Shown: positions 8,987 to 17,968, counted from the stretch's first letter. The stretch: DNA of 64,000 nt from Spirosoma aureum (GCF_011604685.1 NZ_CP050063.1:704501-768500); one strand, 5' to 3'. Program-made: numbers and translations. The notes: generated by a model not told the origin, from the sequence alone.

Positions 8987-9793
8987 ATGAACGATAAACT
9001 TCGCCAATTTCTCGTCGTTTTCAGCATCATCTCGCTGATTGTGATGAACTACCTATCCAATACAGGCGCGTTTGGAGGGAGAACCAACGCCAATATATCC
9101 GATAAATATCACACGATGATTACGCCTGCGGGTTATGCTTTTTCGATCTGGGGAATCATTTTTCTGGGGATACTGGCATTCGCAATTTTTCAGGCGCTAC
9201 CTGCACAGCGAACGAATCCGCGCTTTCGGTCAATCGGCTGGTGGGTTATTCTGAACGCGTTCTGCAATGCGATCTGGAGCCCACTGTTCAACAATGAACG
9301 CATCGGCCTGGCCTTAATTGTTATTCTGATTATGCTCTTCTCACTGGTTGTTATCGAGCAACAACTCCTTGAACGTCGGCATGAATCACTGCTACCTACT
9401 GATCCCGATGCAACATTGCCTGAATCAGCAGCCTCTCCCGCAGAAACCTGGATAGCCCGTATTCCATTTTCAATCTACTTCGGCTGGCTGACTGTAGCTA
9501 CAATCCTGACTGTAGCGGTTTATCTGAAAGCAACGGATTTTAGCCTGATGGGGCTAAGCGAACAAACATGGGCCATCTCGATACTATTCGTCGGACTGCT
9601 TGTTGGAGCAGTGGTATTTAACCGATACCGGAGTGTTGCCTATATCCTGGTGTTTGCCTGGGCTTACGTGGCTATAGCCGTAGAGCAGGCAGGAAATGGG
9701 CAACTACCGCTGGTGGCCGGGGCCGGGGCAATTGTAGCGGTAGTGCTGGCGATTATAGGATTGATCTCCCGAAAAACTCCCGCGTATAGCTGA
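8987..9793 (+). CDS. TspO/MBR-related tryptophan-rich membrane protein
   Basis: A 268-aa polytopic membrane protein. The N-terminal part has NYLSNTGAFGG, then ITPAGYAFSIWGIIF, a signature of the TspO-related tryptophan-rich sensory protein group; W-rich segments WWVILNAFCNAIWSPLF and IYFGWLTVATILTVAVYL follow. About six or seven TM segments are visible, more than the five of classical TspO. A hydrophilic loop (about 125-155) splits the protein. TspO proteins bind porphyrins or cholesterol-like ligands and act in stress or tetrapyrrole signalling; whether this longer relative does so is unknown. The start codon is 18 bases after a 22-bp inverted repeat. Confidence 0.8.
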   Translation: MNDKLRQFLVVFSIISLIVMNYLSNTGAFGGRTNANISDKYHTMITPAGYAFSIWGIIFLGILAFAIFQALPAQRTNPRFRSIGWWVILNAFCNAIWSPLFNNERIGLALIVILIMLFSLVVIEQQLLERRHESLLPTDPDATLPESAASPAETWIARIPFSIYFGWLTVATILTVAVYLKATDFSLMGLSEQTWAISILFVGLLVGAVVFNRYRSVAYILVFAWAYVAIAVEQAGNGQLPLVAGAGAIVAVVLAIIGLISRKTPAYS

Positions 9794-9829
9794 GTTATGG
9801 CCATCAGGTTGCCTATTCGATAAATAGGG

Positions 9830-11251
9830 CTAATGGATCATTAACTTGGTGAAATGACGCCTTCCATTGATGTAGGCTATTATAAAATAGAGGCCTGTTG
9901 ACGGTTGCATTTTGGGCTGAATCAGCAATTCCTGTTTATTAATACGCGATTGGTTTACAGGAATTTCTACACCTAACACGTCTACCAGATGTACATCAGT
10001 TGCCATAGCTTCATCGATTAGCAGCCTGAATGGGGTGCTTTTATCAATTGGGTTAGGGTAAGCCGATAAACCACCGGCCGATGTATTGCTGTCACGATGA
10101 ATAGAAATTATGCGTGAAGCTTGACTAGTTCCATCGGTGTCAACCTGGATCAAACGATAGTAATTGTCGCCTAAAGATGGGGTTTCGTCTGTAAATACGT
10201 AGGCTTGTCGTTGAGTGGTATTACCTCTTGATTTTACACTTCCCAGGCTATCGAAATGCTCTATATCTGTACTATGCTGTATCAAAAAATAGTCGGCATT
10301 TTTTTCCCAGGCTGTTTCCCATTCGAGCCTGACCGTGTTCTGCTCAAGGTGGCCTTTCCATAAAGTTAAACTTACTGGTAATGCGCTGTTTTCAAGGCTA
10401 AACGTACAAACTGCATCACCGCTTGGGTCTGCAATATTCATAATAACCAGCCGGGCTGGCAAGGCGCCACAGGGGGTATAGCCGGTGCCAATTTTGACAC
10501 CGATTCCTAAGAACCCTTCGTTGCCCGCTGGAGATCGATCATCATTAAAGCCTGTATGCCCACTGGCATCTACATTCTGGATCAAAACAGCTTCACGGTG
10601 CCCCCATGCCGAGCCTATATCCTGATAGAGCCAGCTAAAAATGGCCTGTTCCACCACATACGTTGCTCCAGCCCCGCAGGACTGATAAGCATTTTCGGAA
10701 CGGCCCATTGTATAGCTCCCCGCTCCATTTCGTTGCAGGCAATTGGCGGGATAAGTCGCTTCGACCCGCTGAAAAGGTGTGCTGCCATCTGCTCCTGTAT
10801 GACCAAATGTATTGGTTGTAAATAAGTAATCAGCATGCCCTTGTGCGGTATTGTCCAGGGCTGTTTCTATGCCTTCCAATGGTTTGCCCAACACGGGGCC
10901 ATTTCCATAGTTAATGCCTGCTCTGGCCTGACGTTCAGCATTTATCAGAAACAAAGCCCGCTGATTATCCGTAAAAGTAGCATAGCCAGCCGGTAGTACT
11001 AAGGTACCCAGGGAGTTGGGAGTCAGCCCTAGTTGTGTTTCTTCTGTGCGCCGTGCTTTATTGAAAGCAGCCGCAATTTGAGATGTGGACGAGAAGAAAG
11101 CAAACGGCGCAAAATCGGTTTCTGCTGTAGCTGTTAAAACGACGTCTGCCGTTAAGTTCGCAGGAGCCTGAGCTTTTATGCTATCTGCATACAATTGAAA
11201 TACGACTACCAGTAAGCAGAGTGAGTGCTTAGGGTATAAAAATAACTTCAT
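9830..11251 (-). CDS. Secreted CAP/SCP-domain protein with T9SS sorting domain
   Basis: I place the start at 11251 (473 aa), which puts a signal peptide ending near SIKAQA at the N-terminus. Residues about 95-290 form a CAP (SCP/PR1-like) domain: NAERQARAGI, QGHADYLFTTNTFGHTG, and the H-containing SAWGHREAVL with GFLGIGVK. A fibronectin/beta-rich segment follows (VSLTLWKGHLEQNTVRLEW, SDYFLIQHSTD-like), and the last 80 residues are a type A T9SS C-terminal sorting domain (SAYPNPIDKSTPF ... GLYFIIAYINGRRHFTKLMIH). The protein is expected outside the cell or on its surface. Bacterial CAP-domain functions are mostly unknown. A -7-like promoter element lies about 55 bases upstream. Confidence 0.88.
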   Translation of the reverse strand: MKLFLYPKHSLCLLVVVFQLYADSIKAQAPANLTADVVLTATAETDFAPFAFFSSTSQIAAAFNKARRTEETQLGLTPNSLGTLVLPAGYATFTDNQRALFLINAERQARAGINYGNGPVLGKPLEGIETALDNTAQGHADYLFTTNTFGHTGADGSTPFQRVEATYPANCLQRNGAGSYTMGRSENAYQSCGAGATYVVEQAIFSWLYQDIGSAWGHREAVLIQNVDASGHTGFNDDRSPAGNEGFLGIGVKIGTGYTPCGALPARLVIMNIADPSGDAVCTFSLENSALPVSLTLWKGHLEQNTVRLEWETAWEKNADYFLIQHSTDIEHFDSLGSVKSRGNTTQRQAYVFTDETPSLGDNYYRLIQVDTDGTSQASRIISIHRDSNTSAGGLSAYPNPIDKSTPFRLLIDEAMATDVHLVDVLGVEIPVNQSRINKQELLIQPKMQPSTGLYFIIAYINGRRHFTKLMIH

Positions 11252-11304
11252 ATAAATAGGGTTAGATGAGCGGAATAAAGAATTGATTAGCACAATAATC
11301 TTTA

Positions 11305-11312
11305 CAAACATA
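11305..11312 (-). promoter_or_regulatory. Bacteroidota -7 element for the CAP-domain gene
   Basis: Read on the minus strand the bases are TATGTTTG, an exact TAnnTTTG match 54 bases upstream of the start at 11251, in an AT-rich stretch. No TTG is seen at the expected -33 distance. Confidence 0.5.
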
Positions 11313-11394
11313 TTGTATATTATTGACTATATGATATACTAATTAATCTATGGTATATGTTTTATTGTGATTTATTAGAACTGAAGTTATTTAG

Positions 11395-11523
11395 GCTTTA
11401 GAAAAGCGCCGAGAAGCGGTTATTTTCTATCATTTCGACGAGGTTGGAACCTTAAAGTATGCCCATTTCTATACTATTATTGGAGATGATACCCTGAGCG
11501 AAAATCCTAATCTGGTCAGGTAG
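11395..11523 (+). pseudogene. Coding-like 3' remnant, unidentified
   Basis: This lies in a 336-base stretch (11252-11587) without an intact gene. Between TAG 11392-11394 and TAG 11521-11523 the frame encodes 42 residues with protein-like composition, including REAVIFYHFDEVGTLKYA and FYTIIGDDTLSENPNLVR. There is no start codon, and the sequence upstream is AT-rich. It resembles the C-terminus of a lost gene. I do not recognise the family. The rest of the gap holds the promoter of the CAP gene and the terminator of the cyclophilin gene. Confidence 0.35.
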
Positions 11524-11567
11524 AAAATAAAAAAGCCACCCTAACAGAGAACTCTGTTAGGGTGGCT
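11520..11567 (-). terminator. Rho-independent terminator of the cyclophilin gene
   Basis: A perfect 16-bp inverted repeat (11534-11549 with 11552-11567, AGCCACCCTAACAGAG and its complement) is followed on the minus strand by a T-rich run (TTTTTATTTTC). It lies about 20 bases after the stop of the peptidyl-prolyl isomerase gene. Confidence 0.9.
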
Positions 11568-11587
11568 GTGTCAGCAGTTAGAAATCG

Positions 11588-12025
11588 TTACTCTTCCAGT
11601 ATGGTGATACTGTTGATTTTATCGCCCTGACGAATCTCATCAATCACATCCAATCCTTCCACAACTTTGCCGAAAACGGTATGGTTGCGGTCGAGGTGTT
11701 GCGTGTTCTGGCGGTTGTGGCAGATGAAAAACTGCGAACCCCCTGTATTGCGGCCACGGTGTGCCATCGATAAAACACCACGGTCATGATACTGATTTTC
11801 GCCCGTTAATTCGCAATCAATTGTATAACCAGGTCCGCCAGCGCCAGTACCGGTTGGGTCACCACCCTGAATCATGAAGTTAGGAATGACACGGTGGAAG
11901 ACAACACCATCGTAAAATCCTTTTTTAGCGAGCGTGATGAAATTATTAACCGCTTTAGGGGCATCTTTTTCGAAAAATTCGATCAACATTGTTCCCTTGT
12001 CGGTATTCATTTGTGCCTTTGGCAT
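11588..12025 (-). CDS. Cyclophilin-type peptidyl-prolyl cis-trans isomerase
   Basis: ATG 12025 gives 145 aa without signal peptide, so a cytoplasmic cyclophilin. Catalytic-fold motifs are clear: YDGVVFHRVIPNFMIQGGDP carries the catalytic arginine in FHRV, then GRNTGGSQFFIC and HLDRNHTVFGKVVEG. The enzyme speeds isomerisation of X-Pro peptide bonds during protein folding. It is shorter than the average cyclophilin, like many compact bacterial PpiB proteins. A perfect -7 element lies 27 bases upstream and a strong terminator downstream, so it is probably a single-gene unit. Confidence 0.95.
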   Translation of the reverse strand: MPKAQMNTDKGTMLIEFFEKDAPKAVNNFITLAKKGFYDGVVFHRVIPNFMIQGGDPTGTGAGGPGYTIDCELTGENQYHDRGVLSMAHRGRNTGGSQFFICHNRQNTQHLDRNHTVFGKVVEGLDVIDEIRQGDKINSITILEE

Positions 12026-12051
12026 GACTAGAATCAATTTTGTTGTGACTG

Positions 12052-12059
12052 CAAAATTA
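12052..12059 (-). promoter_or_regulatory. Bacteroidota -7 element for the cyclophilin gene
   Basis: The minus-strand sequence TAATTTTG matches TAnnTTTG exactly, 27 bases upstream of the start at 12025. No clear -33 TTG is present at the usual distance. Confidence 0.5.
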
Positions 12060-12120
12060 CGATGAATTCTGGTCTTGGTAGCACATGAAATAAAATCCTG
12101 AAACGCAGCGACTCATAGTC

Positions 12121-12164
12121 TAGTCACAATTAGTTGACTTTGTCAAGTATTGTAACTAATCTTG
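12121..12164 (+). promoter_or_regulatory. Promoter with nested dyad operator upstream of the MarR-GNAT gene
   Basis: TTG (12134-12136), 20 nt, then TAATCTTG (12157-12164) fits the Bacteroidota promoter with one mismatch. Overlying it are an inner dyad TTGAC-TTT-GTCAA (12134-12146) and outer arms TAGTCACAAT (12121-12130) and ATTGTAACTA (12149-12158) that pair at 9 of 10 positions. A dyad over the -33/-7 region is where a MarR-type autorepressor would bind. Confidence 0.55.
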
Positions 12165-12187
12165 CGATGACATGATTAATACTGCCT

Positions 12188-13108
12188 ATGGACTCCATTG
12201 CCAGCGTTCGTGCTTTTAACCGTTATTATACGAACATTATTGGTATTGTTGATCGTCACATACTGAACAGTAACCTTTCACTGGCCGAAGCCAGAATATT
12301 GTTCGAAATCAATAACCAGCCTGACTGCACCCAAACGCACCTGATAGATCAGCTTAACATAGATGCTGGCTATCTCAGTCGGATTATTAAGCACTTTGAG
12401 CGGGAGGGCTTTCTCCTGCGTAATCGATCTGCTACTGATGCCAGAACCAGTTATCTGACATTGACAGATACTGGGCAACAGCTGTTTCAAGCCTTGAATC
12501 ATGCATCGGAGCAGGAGCTAAATACGTTAACGAACCACTTGACCGCCAGCCAACTGGAGCATTTGGTGGGCAGTATGAAAACGATTCAGGCGTTGTTAGA
12601 TACCCCCGCTGATTTGCCGTCTGCAACGATCCGACATGACCTGCGGCCCGGCGATCCCGGATTGGTAGTGCAGCACCACGGTGTCTGGTATGCACCCGAG
12701 TTTGGGTATGATGTAAGCTTTGAAGGTTATGTGGCCAAAACACTGGGCGAGTTTGCCGAGCATTATTCACCTGATAAAGATCGGTTGTGGATAGCCGAAG
12801 CAGACAATAAGTTTATAGGGTCTATTGCTGTTGTCGGTCGCCCTGATCGAGTTGGGCAATTGCGGTGGTTTCTGTTGGATAAGGCATTTCGAGGGCAAGG
12901 TATTGGCAAAAAACTAGTCGACCAGACCCTGGCGTTTTGTCGGGAGCGAGGCTATACCAGTCTGTATTTATGGACAACTGCCGATCAGGTAACGGCCCAC
13001 CATTTATATAAACGGGTAGGTTTTGTTCTAACCGAAGAGCGCGAACCAGTTCGGCTATGGGGTCAAAATATTCAGGAACAACGCTACGAAGTGAGTCTAC
13101 AGTCTTAA
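12188..13108 (+). CDS. MarR-type regulator fused to a GNAT acetyltransferase
   Basis: A 306-aa fusion. Residues about 1-145 form a MarR winged-helix domain (LSLAEARILFEIN, CTQTHLIDQLNIDAGYLSRIIKHFEREGFLL in two parts, then RSATDARTSYLTLTDTGQQLF for the wing). Residues about 150-306 form a GNAT domain with the acetyl-CoA loop FRGQGIGKKLVDQTL and the YLWTTADQVTAHHLYKRVGF strand-helix. MarR-GNAT fusions are a recognised architecture, but the acetylated substrate is generally unknown. A dyad overlapping its own promoter suggests autoregulation. It stands alone, followed by a spacer of about 250 bases before the AraC gene. Confidence 0.92.
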   Translation: MDSIASVRAFNRYYTNIIGIVDRHILNSNLSLAEARILFEINNQPDCTQTHLIDQLNIDAGYLSRIIKHFEREGFLLRNRSATDARTSYLTLTDTGQQLFQALNHASEQELNTLTNHLTASQLEHLVGSMKTIQALLDTPADLPSATIRHDLRPGDPGLVVQHHGVWYAPEFGYDVSFEGYVAKTLGEFAEHYSPDKDRLWIAEADNKFIGSIAVVGRPDRVGQLRWFLLDKAFRGQGIGKKLVDQTLAFCRERGYTSLYLWTTADQVTAHHLYKRVGFVLTEEREPVRLWGQNIQEQRYEVSLQS

Positions 13109-13165
13109 TGGCTTGTGCAGTATGTTTCAGAGCTGGTTGATAAATTTATTCTTTGAATAAGTCAA

Positions 13166-13173
13166 TACTTTTG
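13166..13173 (+). promoter_or_regulatory. Possible -7 element ahead of the AraC gene
   Basis: TACTTTTG is an exact TAnnTTTG match about 190 bases before the likely start of the AraC-type gene. No -33 partner at normal spacing. A second, weaker match (TATTTTCG, 13346-13353) lies next to the start and would leave almost no leader. Confidence 0.3.
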
Positions 13174-13363
13174 ATTCGTTTTTTTAGAATAATGCAACTA
13201 AATTGCCTGATAGTAAGTTAAAAACGAAAATCGCATCGTATCAACTTCTTGATTTTATTCAATTATACTTAGTGCTGTTTTTGATTGGTGAGTAGTATTA
13301 CTGCGTAGGTTTCACTAGTCGCTCGTCGTTGCTGTTTCGTGTTTGTATTTTCGCCAGTCTGCC

Positions 13364-14296
13364 GTGGAAACTCAACCAATTCCCTACTACGATAATCTGC
13401 CTGATTTTTTGAAGGCAGTCAAATCGATTGACTCGACAAATCGTTGTTTTGGTATTTTTCCGTTCGAACAATTCGGCGGTCCGGGTGAGGTGATTCCGCC
13501 TTTCCGGAGTAGTACGTATGTGGCAGCATTAGTGACCGAAGGCACTGGCTCGATTCATCTTGATGGCGTTCCTTATCACATTCAACCGGGCACCTTGTAT
13601 TTCCTGCGTCCCTGGACGGTTCGGGCAATCCGTAAGAATGATCAGTGGCACGGTTATGTACTGATGTTTACGTCGGAATACGTGGCCAAACGGTCGGTTC
13701 TTTCCGATCCAATGCGGGAGTACCCCTTTTTCCGCAAGGGCGCGCAGCCGTTGATTCACATTACGCCGGATGAATCAAACGAATTGCACAATCAATTTGA
13801 GTCGATCGATACTGAATTTGGTCACCCAACGCGTTCCAAAGCAGATCGGCTGGATCTGGTGTATCATTTGCTTCAGGCATTGTTTATTAAGAGCCGGCAT
13901 ATTTACCGTGAAACGCTCTCGGCCATCGACTATTCGCAGCCTGTGTCTTTAGTTGAGCGGTTTCAGAGTTTGTTACAGATGTACTATTTGCCTGATCCCA
14001 ATCAGGAAACGCCGATTGTCCTGACCGTACACGAAGCGGCTGATCGATTGCATATCCATCCCCATTATTTGAGCGATATTCTAAAAAAATATACGGGTAA
14101 AACAGCGCTTCAGCACATTCGCGAGCGAACAGCGTTCGAAGCTCAGAATTTAATTCGAAATACAGATCTGACCGTGGCCGAAATTGGGTACCAGCTCCGT
14201 TTCGAAGACCCTTCGAATTTTACCAAATTTTTTAAAAGCATAACCGGCCTAACACCCCGTGCCTACCGCGAACAACTGTACGCAATAGCAGCATAA
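13364..14296 (+). CDS. AraC-family transcriptional regulator
   Basis: The frame has no early ATG; GTG 13364 (310 aa) or TTG 13343 are candidate starts. Residues about 30-110 look like an AraC-type cupin arm domain (FGGPGEVIPPF, GTGSIHLDGVPYHIQPGTLYFLRPWTVR); the C-terminal 100 residues carry the double HTH (LTVHEAADRLHIHPHYLSDI for the first helix pair, LTVAEIGYQLRFEDPSNFTK for the second) ending with the family signature FKSITGLTPRAYRE. AraC proteins usually activate adjacent genes on binding a small molecule. It sits 169 bases upstream of the RND efflux operon on the same strand, so it is the likely regulator of that operon. Confidence 0.9.
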   Translation: METQPIPYYDNLPDFLKAVKSIDSTNRCFGIFPFEQFGGPGEVIPPFRSSTYVAALVTEGTGSIHLDGVPYHIQPGTLYFLRPWTVRAIRKNDQWHGYVLMFTSEYVAKRSVLSDPMREYPFFRKGAQPLIHITPDESNELHNQFESIDTEFGHPTRSKADRLDLVYHLLQALFIKSRHIYRETLSAIDYSQPVSLVERFQSLLQMYYLPDPNQETPIVLTVHEAADRLHIHPHYLSDILKKYTGKTALQHIRERTAFEAQNLIRNTDLTVAEIGYQLRFEDPSNFTKFFKSITGLTPRAYREQLYAIAA

Positions 14297-14375
14297 CGTG
14301 CTTTACTGGTAGTTATTCCAGAGCTAATTTTAGGAATCTGCATTTTTTACCAGTGAATCTACCAAACCTACCTGT

Positions 14376-14403
14376 TTTGGCGATAGGCAAGCATCTAATT
14401 TTG
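14376..14403 (+). promoter_or_regulatory. Probable promoter of the RND efflux operon
   Basis: TTTG (14376-14379) and TAATTTTG (14396-14403, exact TAnnTTTG) with 16 nt between, slightly short of the usual spacing, 62 bases before the permease ATG. Inverted AGGCAAG (14385-14391) and CTTGCCT (14451-14457) flank the -7 element and are possible regulator half sites. Confidence 0.45.
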
Positions 14404-14465
14404 ACCCATTACTAGATAGAGTTAAAACTTAATTCTGTGAGTACAAATTACTTGCCTGCTTTATC

Positions 14466-17400
14466 ATGTGGATTGTTCGCTTAGCACTTGAAAAAAAATA
14501 CACCATCGCCGTGATGGCGCTGTTGATTATGATCATGGGCGGGCTATCGGTTACGCAAATGCCAACCGATATTTTTCCCAAGATCAACATTCCGGTCGTA
14601 TCCGTATTATGGGGATATACGGGACTGTCGACCAATGAAATGGAGAAGATGATCACCAACTTCTCCGAGACTTCCATCATCAACAACGTTAGTGATATTC
14701 AGCGGCTCGAATCGCAGACTTATAATGGGACGGCTGTGCTGAAAATCTATTTTCAGCCAACGGTAAAGATTGAGGAGGCCATTGCGCAGGTAACGGCCAT
14801 ATCGCAGACCATTCTGGTTCGGATGCCGCCCGGCACGCAGCCGCCCCTCATCGTGCGCTATAACGCCACTGATGTACCAGTACTGCAATTAGGATTATCG
14901 TCGGACAGTTTGACCGAACCCCAGATAACGGACTATGCTCAGACTCGCGTTCGTCCTCAGATTTCGACCGTTCCGGGCAGCCGCTTATCGCAGGCATTCG
15001 GCGGTAAAACCCGCCAGATTATGGTCGATCTGGAGCCCGATCAGCTGGTTGCGTATAACGTAACGCCCGAAGAAGTCCTGAGCGCCGTTGCCAATCAGAA
15101 CCTGACACTGCCGGGTGGTTCGCTCCGGCTCGGCGAGCGCGAATACAACGTTCGCCTGAATTCAAAGCCGGACGTTATTACAACCTTAAACGACGTACCC
15201 ATCAAGATCGTTGGTGGTTCGACCGTTCACATGCGCGATGTGGCCAATGTGCACGATGGAGCCGCTGTGCAGGCGAATATCGTCAAGCAGGACGGCAGCA
15301 AAGGGGTGTTGATGAGTATTGTTAAGACAGGTAACGCATCAACCACAGAGATCGTCGATAAGATTCGTAACCAGATTCTCCCTACGGTTCGTGCAGCAGC
15401 CCCGTCGAACCTCCGGATTCAGGAACTGTTCGATCAGTCGGTATTCGTGCGTGCATCGATCAAAGGCGTGTTGGTTGAAGGCTTGATCGCGGCTCTGCTT
15501 ACGGCAGCTATGATTCTCTTGTTTTTGGGAAGCTGGCGCAGTACGCTGATTGTTGCAATCTCCATTCCGTTGTCAATTCTGGCGTCACTGATTACACTCT
15601 ATTTACTGGGCGAAACCCTGAATATCCAGACGCTGGGCGGCCTGGCGCTTGCAATCGGTATTCTGGTCGATGATGCGACCGTAACGATTGAGAACATTCA
15701 CCGGAATGAGGAATTAGGTATGCCCTTGCGGCAGGCTATTCTGGAAGGTGCCCAGCAGATTGCTACGCCGACCCTTGTTTCTACCCTAACGATCTGTATT
15801 GTATTTACGTCGGTACTCTTTCTGGAAGGCCCGGCCCGATTCCTGTTTGGGCCGCTGGCCGAAGCCGTCGTATTCGCCATGCTGGCATCGTACCTGCTTT
15901 CGCGGACACTGGTTCCGGCGCTGGCTGACCTGATGTTACGCGGAGAATCGCATGGAGCTGGCGGCTCGGAACACGCAACCACGCAACGGACATCGTTCTT
16001 TGGCCAACTGTATAAAGGATTCAATGCCGGATTTGACCGCTTTCAGACCCGTTATATGAGTGCGCTGGAATGGGTGCTCAATCACCGTCGGGCAGTATTG
16101 GCCTTGTTTGTCGCTATTGTAGCGTTCACGGTTGTTTTAGTACCATTTGTTGGCCGTGATTTCTTCCCAAGAGTCGATGCCGGGCAGATAAAACTGCATT
16201 TGCGGGCACCAGCCGGTACACGACTCGAAACGGCTGAACAGGTCGCTGCACAAACGGCCGAAATTGTTCGGGAGGTTATTCCGGAAGATGAAGTTGGGTC
16301 GATCATCAGTAACATTGGTCTGACCTCAGAACGCTATAACTTTATCTTCACGGATAATTCGTCGGTAGGGTCATCGGATGCAGAACTGCTCATTTCGCTC
16401 AACGAAGAACGATCGCACCCAACCGATGACTATGTGCGGGAGTTGCGGGCGCGGTTGCGGGAGGAGATGCCTGATGTTACCTATTTCTTCCTGCCAGCCG
16501 ATATTGTTAGCCAGATCCTGAATTTCGGCTTGACGTCGGCTATCGATGTGCAGGTTTCGGGCTTCGACCGGGCCAATAATCTTAAAGTAGCCCGCGAAAT
16601 GCGGGATAAAATTGCCCAGATTCCTGGCGCAGTCGACGTGCATTTGCATCAGGTGCTGGATGCGCCCGAACTATTTCTGGATGTTGACCGCGAACGGGCC
16701 GGACAGTTTGGCCTGACGGAACAACGGATAGCATCGAACCTGAACATCTCGCTCAGCGGTACGGGTCAGACGCGCCCCAACTTCTGGCCTGATCCGAATA
16801 CGGGATTCCCGTATCTGATTGCTGTACAGACGCCCCCTTATAAGCTCGATTCGTACGAAAAATTGCTGCGGACGCCAATTGTACCAGGTCAGGTAACGCC
16901 CCAGCTACTCAGTAACGTTACATCGGTGAAGCGGACAATGGCACCCGTCATTATCAACCGCGTGAACACCCAACCGAGTTATGATGTCTATGCATCTGTT
17001 GAAAAAACGGATTTGGGGTCGGTGGCGAAAGCGTTGGAAGCACTCACAGCAGAATATAAAACCCAGCTCAAGCCAGGTAATGTGATTACGCTCCGGGGAC
17101 AGGTTGAAAGTATGGAAAGCGCCTTCAGCCGCCTTGGATTAGGTATCGTCTTCGCGGCTTTGTTTGTATACCTGCTCATGGTTGTCAATTTCCAGTCGTT
17201 CCGGTATCCATTCATTATCATTACCGCTTTGCCAGGTGCTTTGTGCGGCATGGTCTGGATGCTTTTCCTGACCGGAACAACCTTCAGTATCCCGTCGTTG
17301 ATGGGGGCCATTATGAGTGTGGGAGTCGCAACGGCCAACAGTATTTTGCTGGTTAGCTTTGCTAAAGATCATTTGCCAGAAGTTGCTGGAAATGCCTATG

Positions 17401-17642
17401 AAGCGGCTCTTGAAGCAGGGCGGACGCGGCTTCGTCCGATTTTGATGACGGCTATTGCCATGATAATCGGGATGTTACCCATGTCACTTGGTCTGGGTGA
17501 AGGGGGTGAGCAAAACGCTCCACTTGGCCGGGCGGTTATTGGCGGATTGATTCTGGCAACCTTCACGACCTTGTTGTTTGTACCGGTTGTGTTTAGCTAT
17601 CTGGCTCGTAAAACAACAAAGTCCCAACCTGCTGAAGCGTAA
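14466..17642 (+). CDS. RND efflux transporter, inner-membrane permease
   Basis: A 1058-aa proton-driven RND pump subunit with the usual 12-TM, two-repeat plan: TM1 at the start, a large periplasmic domain, TM2-6, a cytoplasmic helix, TM7, a second periplasmic domain and TM8-12. The proton-relay pair is present in TM4 as ILVDDATVTIENIHRNEE (D402 and D403). Motifs such as QMPTDIFPKINIPVV near the N-terminus, GRAVIGGLI and LFVPVVFSYL near the C-terminus are typical. It probably exports small hydrophobic compounds, drugs or metabolites through the adaptor and channel encoded downstream. Heavy-metal-type methionine relays were not obvious. The next gene begins 2 bases after the stop. Confidence 0.95.
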   Translation: MWIVRLALEKKYTIAVMALLIMIMGGLSVTQMPTDIFPKINIPVVSVLWGYTGLSTNEMEKMITNFSETSIINNVSDIQRLESQTYNGTAVLKIYFQPTVKIEEAIAQVTAISQTILVRMPPGTQPPLIVRYNATDVPVLQLGLSSDSLTEPQITDYAQTRVRPQISTVPGSRLSQAFGGKTRQIMVDLEPDQLVAYNVTPEEVLSAVANQNLTLPGGSLRLGEREYNVRLNSKPDVITTLNDVPIKIVGGSTVHMRDVANVHDGAAVQANIVKQDGSKGVLMSIVKTGNASTTEIVDKIRNQILPTVRAAAPSNLRIQELFDQSVFVRASIKGVLVEGLIAALLTAAMILLFLGSWRSTLIVAISIPLSILASLITLYLLGETLNIQTLGGLALAIGILVDDATVTIENIHRNEELGMPLRQAILEGAQQIATPTLVSTLTICIVFTSVLFLEGPARFLFGPLAEAVVFAMLASYLLSRTLVPALADLMLRGESHGAGGSEHATTQRTSFFGQLYKGFNAGFDRFQTRYMSALEWVLNHRRAVLALFVAIVAFTVVLVPFVGRDFFPRVDAGQIKLHLRAPAGTRLETAEQVAAQTAEIVREVIPEDEVGSIISNIGLTSERYNFIFTDNSSVGSSDAELLISLNEERSHPTDDYVRELRARLREEMPDVTYFFLPADIVSQILNFGLTSAIDVQVSGFDRANNLKVAREMRDKIAQIPGAVDVHLHQVLDAPELFLDVDRERAGQFGLTEQRIASNLNISLSGTGQTRPNFWPDPNTGFPYLIAVQTPPYKLDSYEKLLRTPIVPGQVTPQLLSNVTSVKRTMAPVIINRVNTQPSYDVYASVEKTDLGSVAKALEALTAEYKTQLKPGNVITLRGQVESMESAFSRLGLGIVFAALFVYLLMVVNFQSFRYPFIIITALPGALCGMVWMLFLTGTTFSIPSLMGAIMSVGVATANSILLVSFAKDHLPEVAGNAYEAALEAGRTRLRPILMTAIAMIIGMLPMSLGLGEGGEQNAPLGRAVIGGLILATFTTLLFVPVVFSYLARKTTKSQPAEA

Positions 17643-17644
17643 CA

Positions 17645-17968
17645 ATGGACTTGATTTATCATATCGTTCCAGCGTCGGTCTGGACGAACTACGAAACAGA
17701 ATTGACCTATGAAGCCGACAGTTTACGGACTGAAGGCTTCATTCATCTGTCTACGAAAGAGCAGGTGCCAGGTGTGATGGAGCGGTATTATCAGAACGTA
17801 CCTGATTTATTACTGCTCCATGTCGATCCGGCCCAGTTGCTCCATGAGTTAAAATATGAGGTTTCGACTAACAACGAACGTTTTCCGCATCTCTATGGCC
17901 CACTTAACAAAGATGCCGTTTTGACCGTAGAACGTTTGAACCAATTGCCTATCAATCAACCTGTATGA
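17645..17968 (+). CDS. DUF952 family protein
   Basis: A 107-aa soluble protein beginning MDLIYHIVPASVW and containing EGFIHLSTKEQVPGV and FPHLYGPLNKDAVL, the conserved elements of DUF952. The first His and the FIHLS segment are usually invariant. Function is unknown; the fold is thought to be related to small ADP-ribose/ligand-binding folds, but I would not assign a reaction. It is translationally linked: 2 bases after the permease stop, and its TGA overlaps the ATG of the adaptor gene (ATGA at 17965-17968). Confidence 0.88.
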   Translation: MDLIYHIVPASVWTNYETELTYEADSLRTEGFIHLSTKEQVPGVMERYYQNVPDLLLLHVDPAQLLHELKYEVSTNNERFPHLYGPLNKDAVLTVERLNQLPINQPV

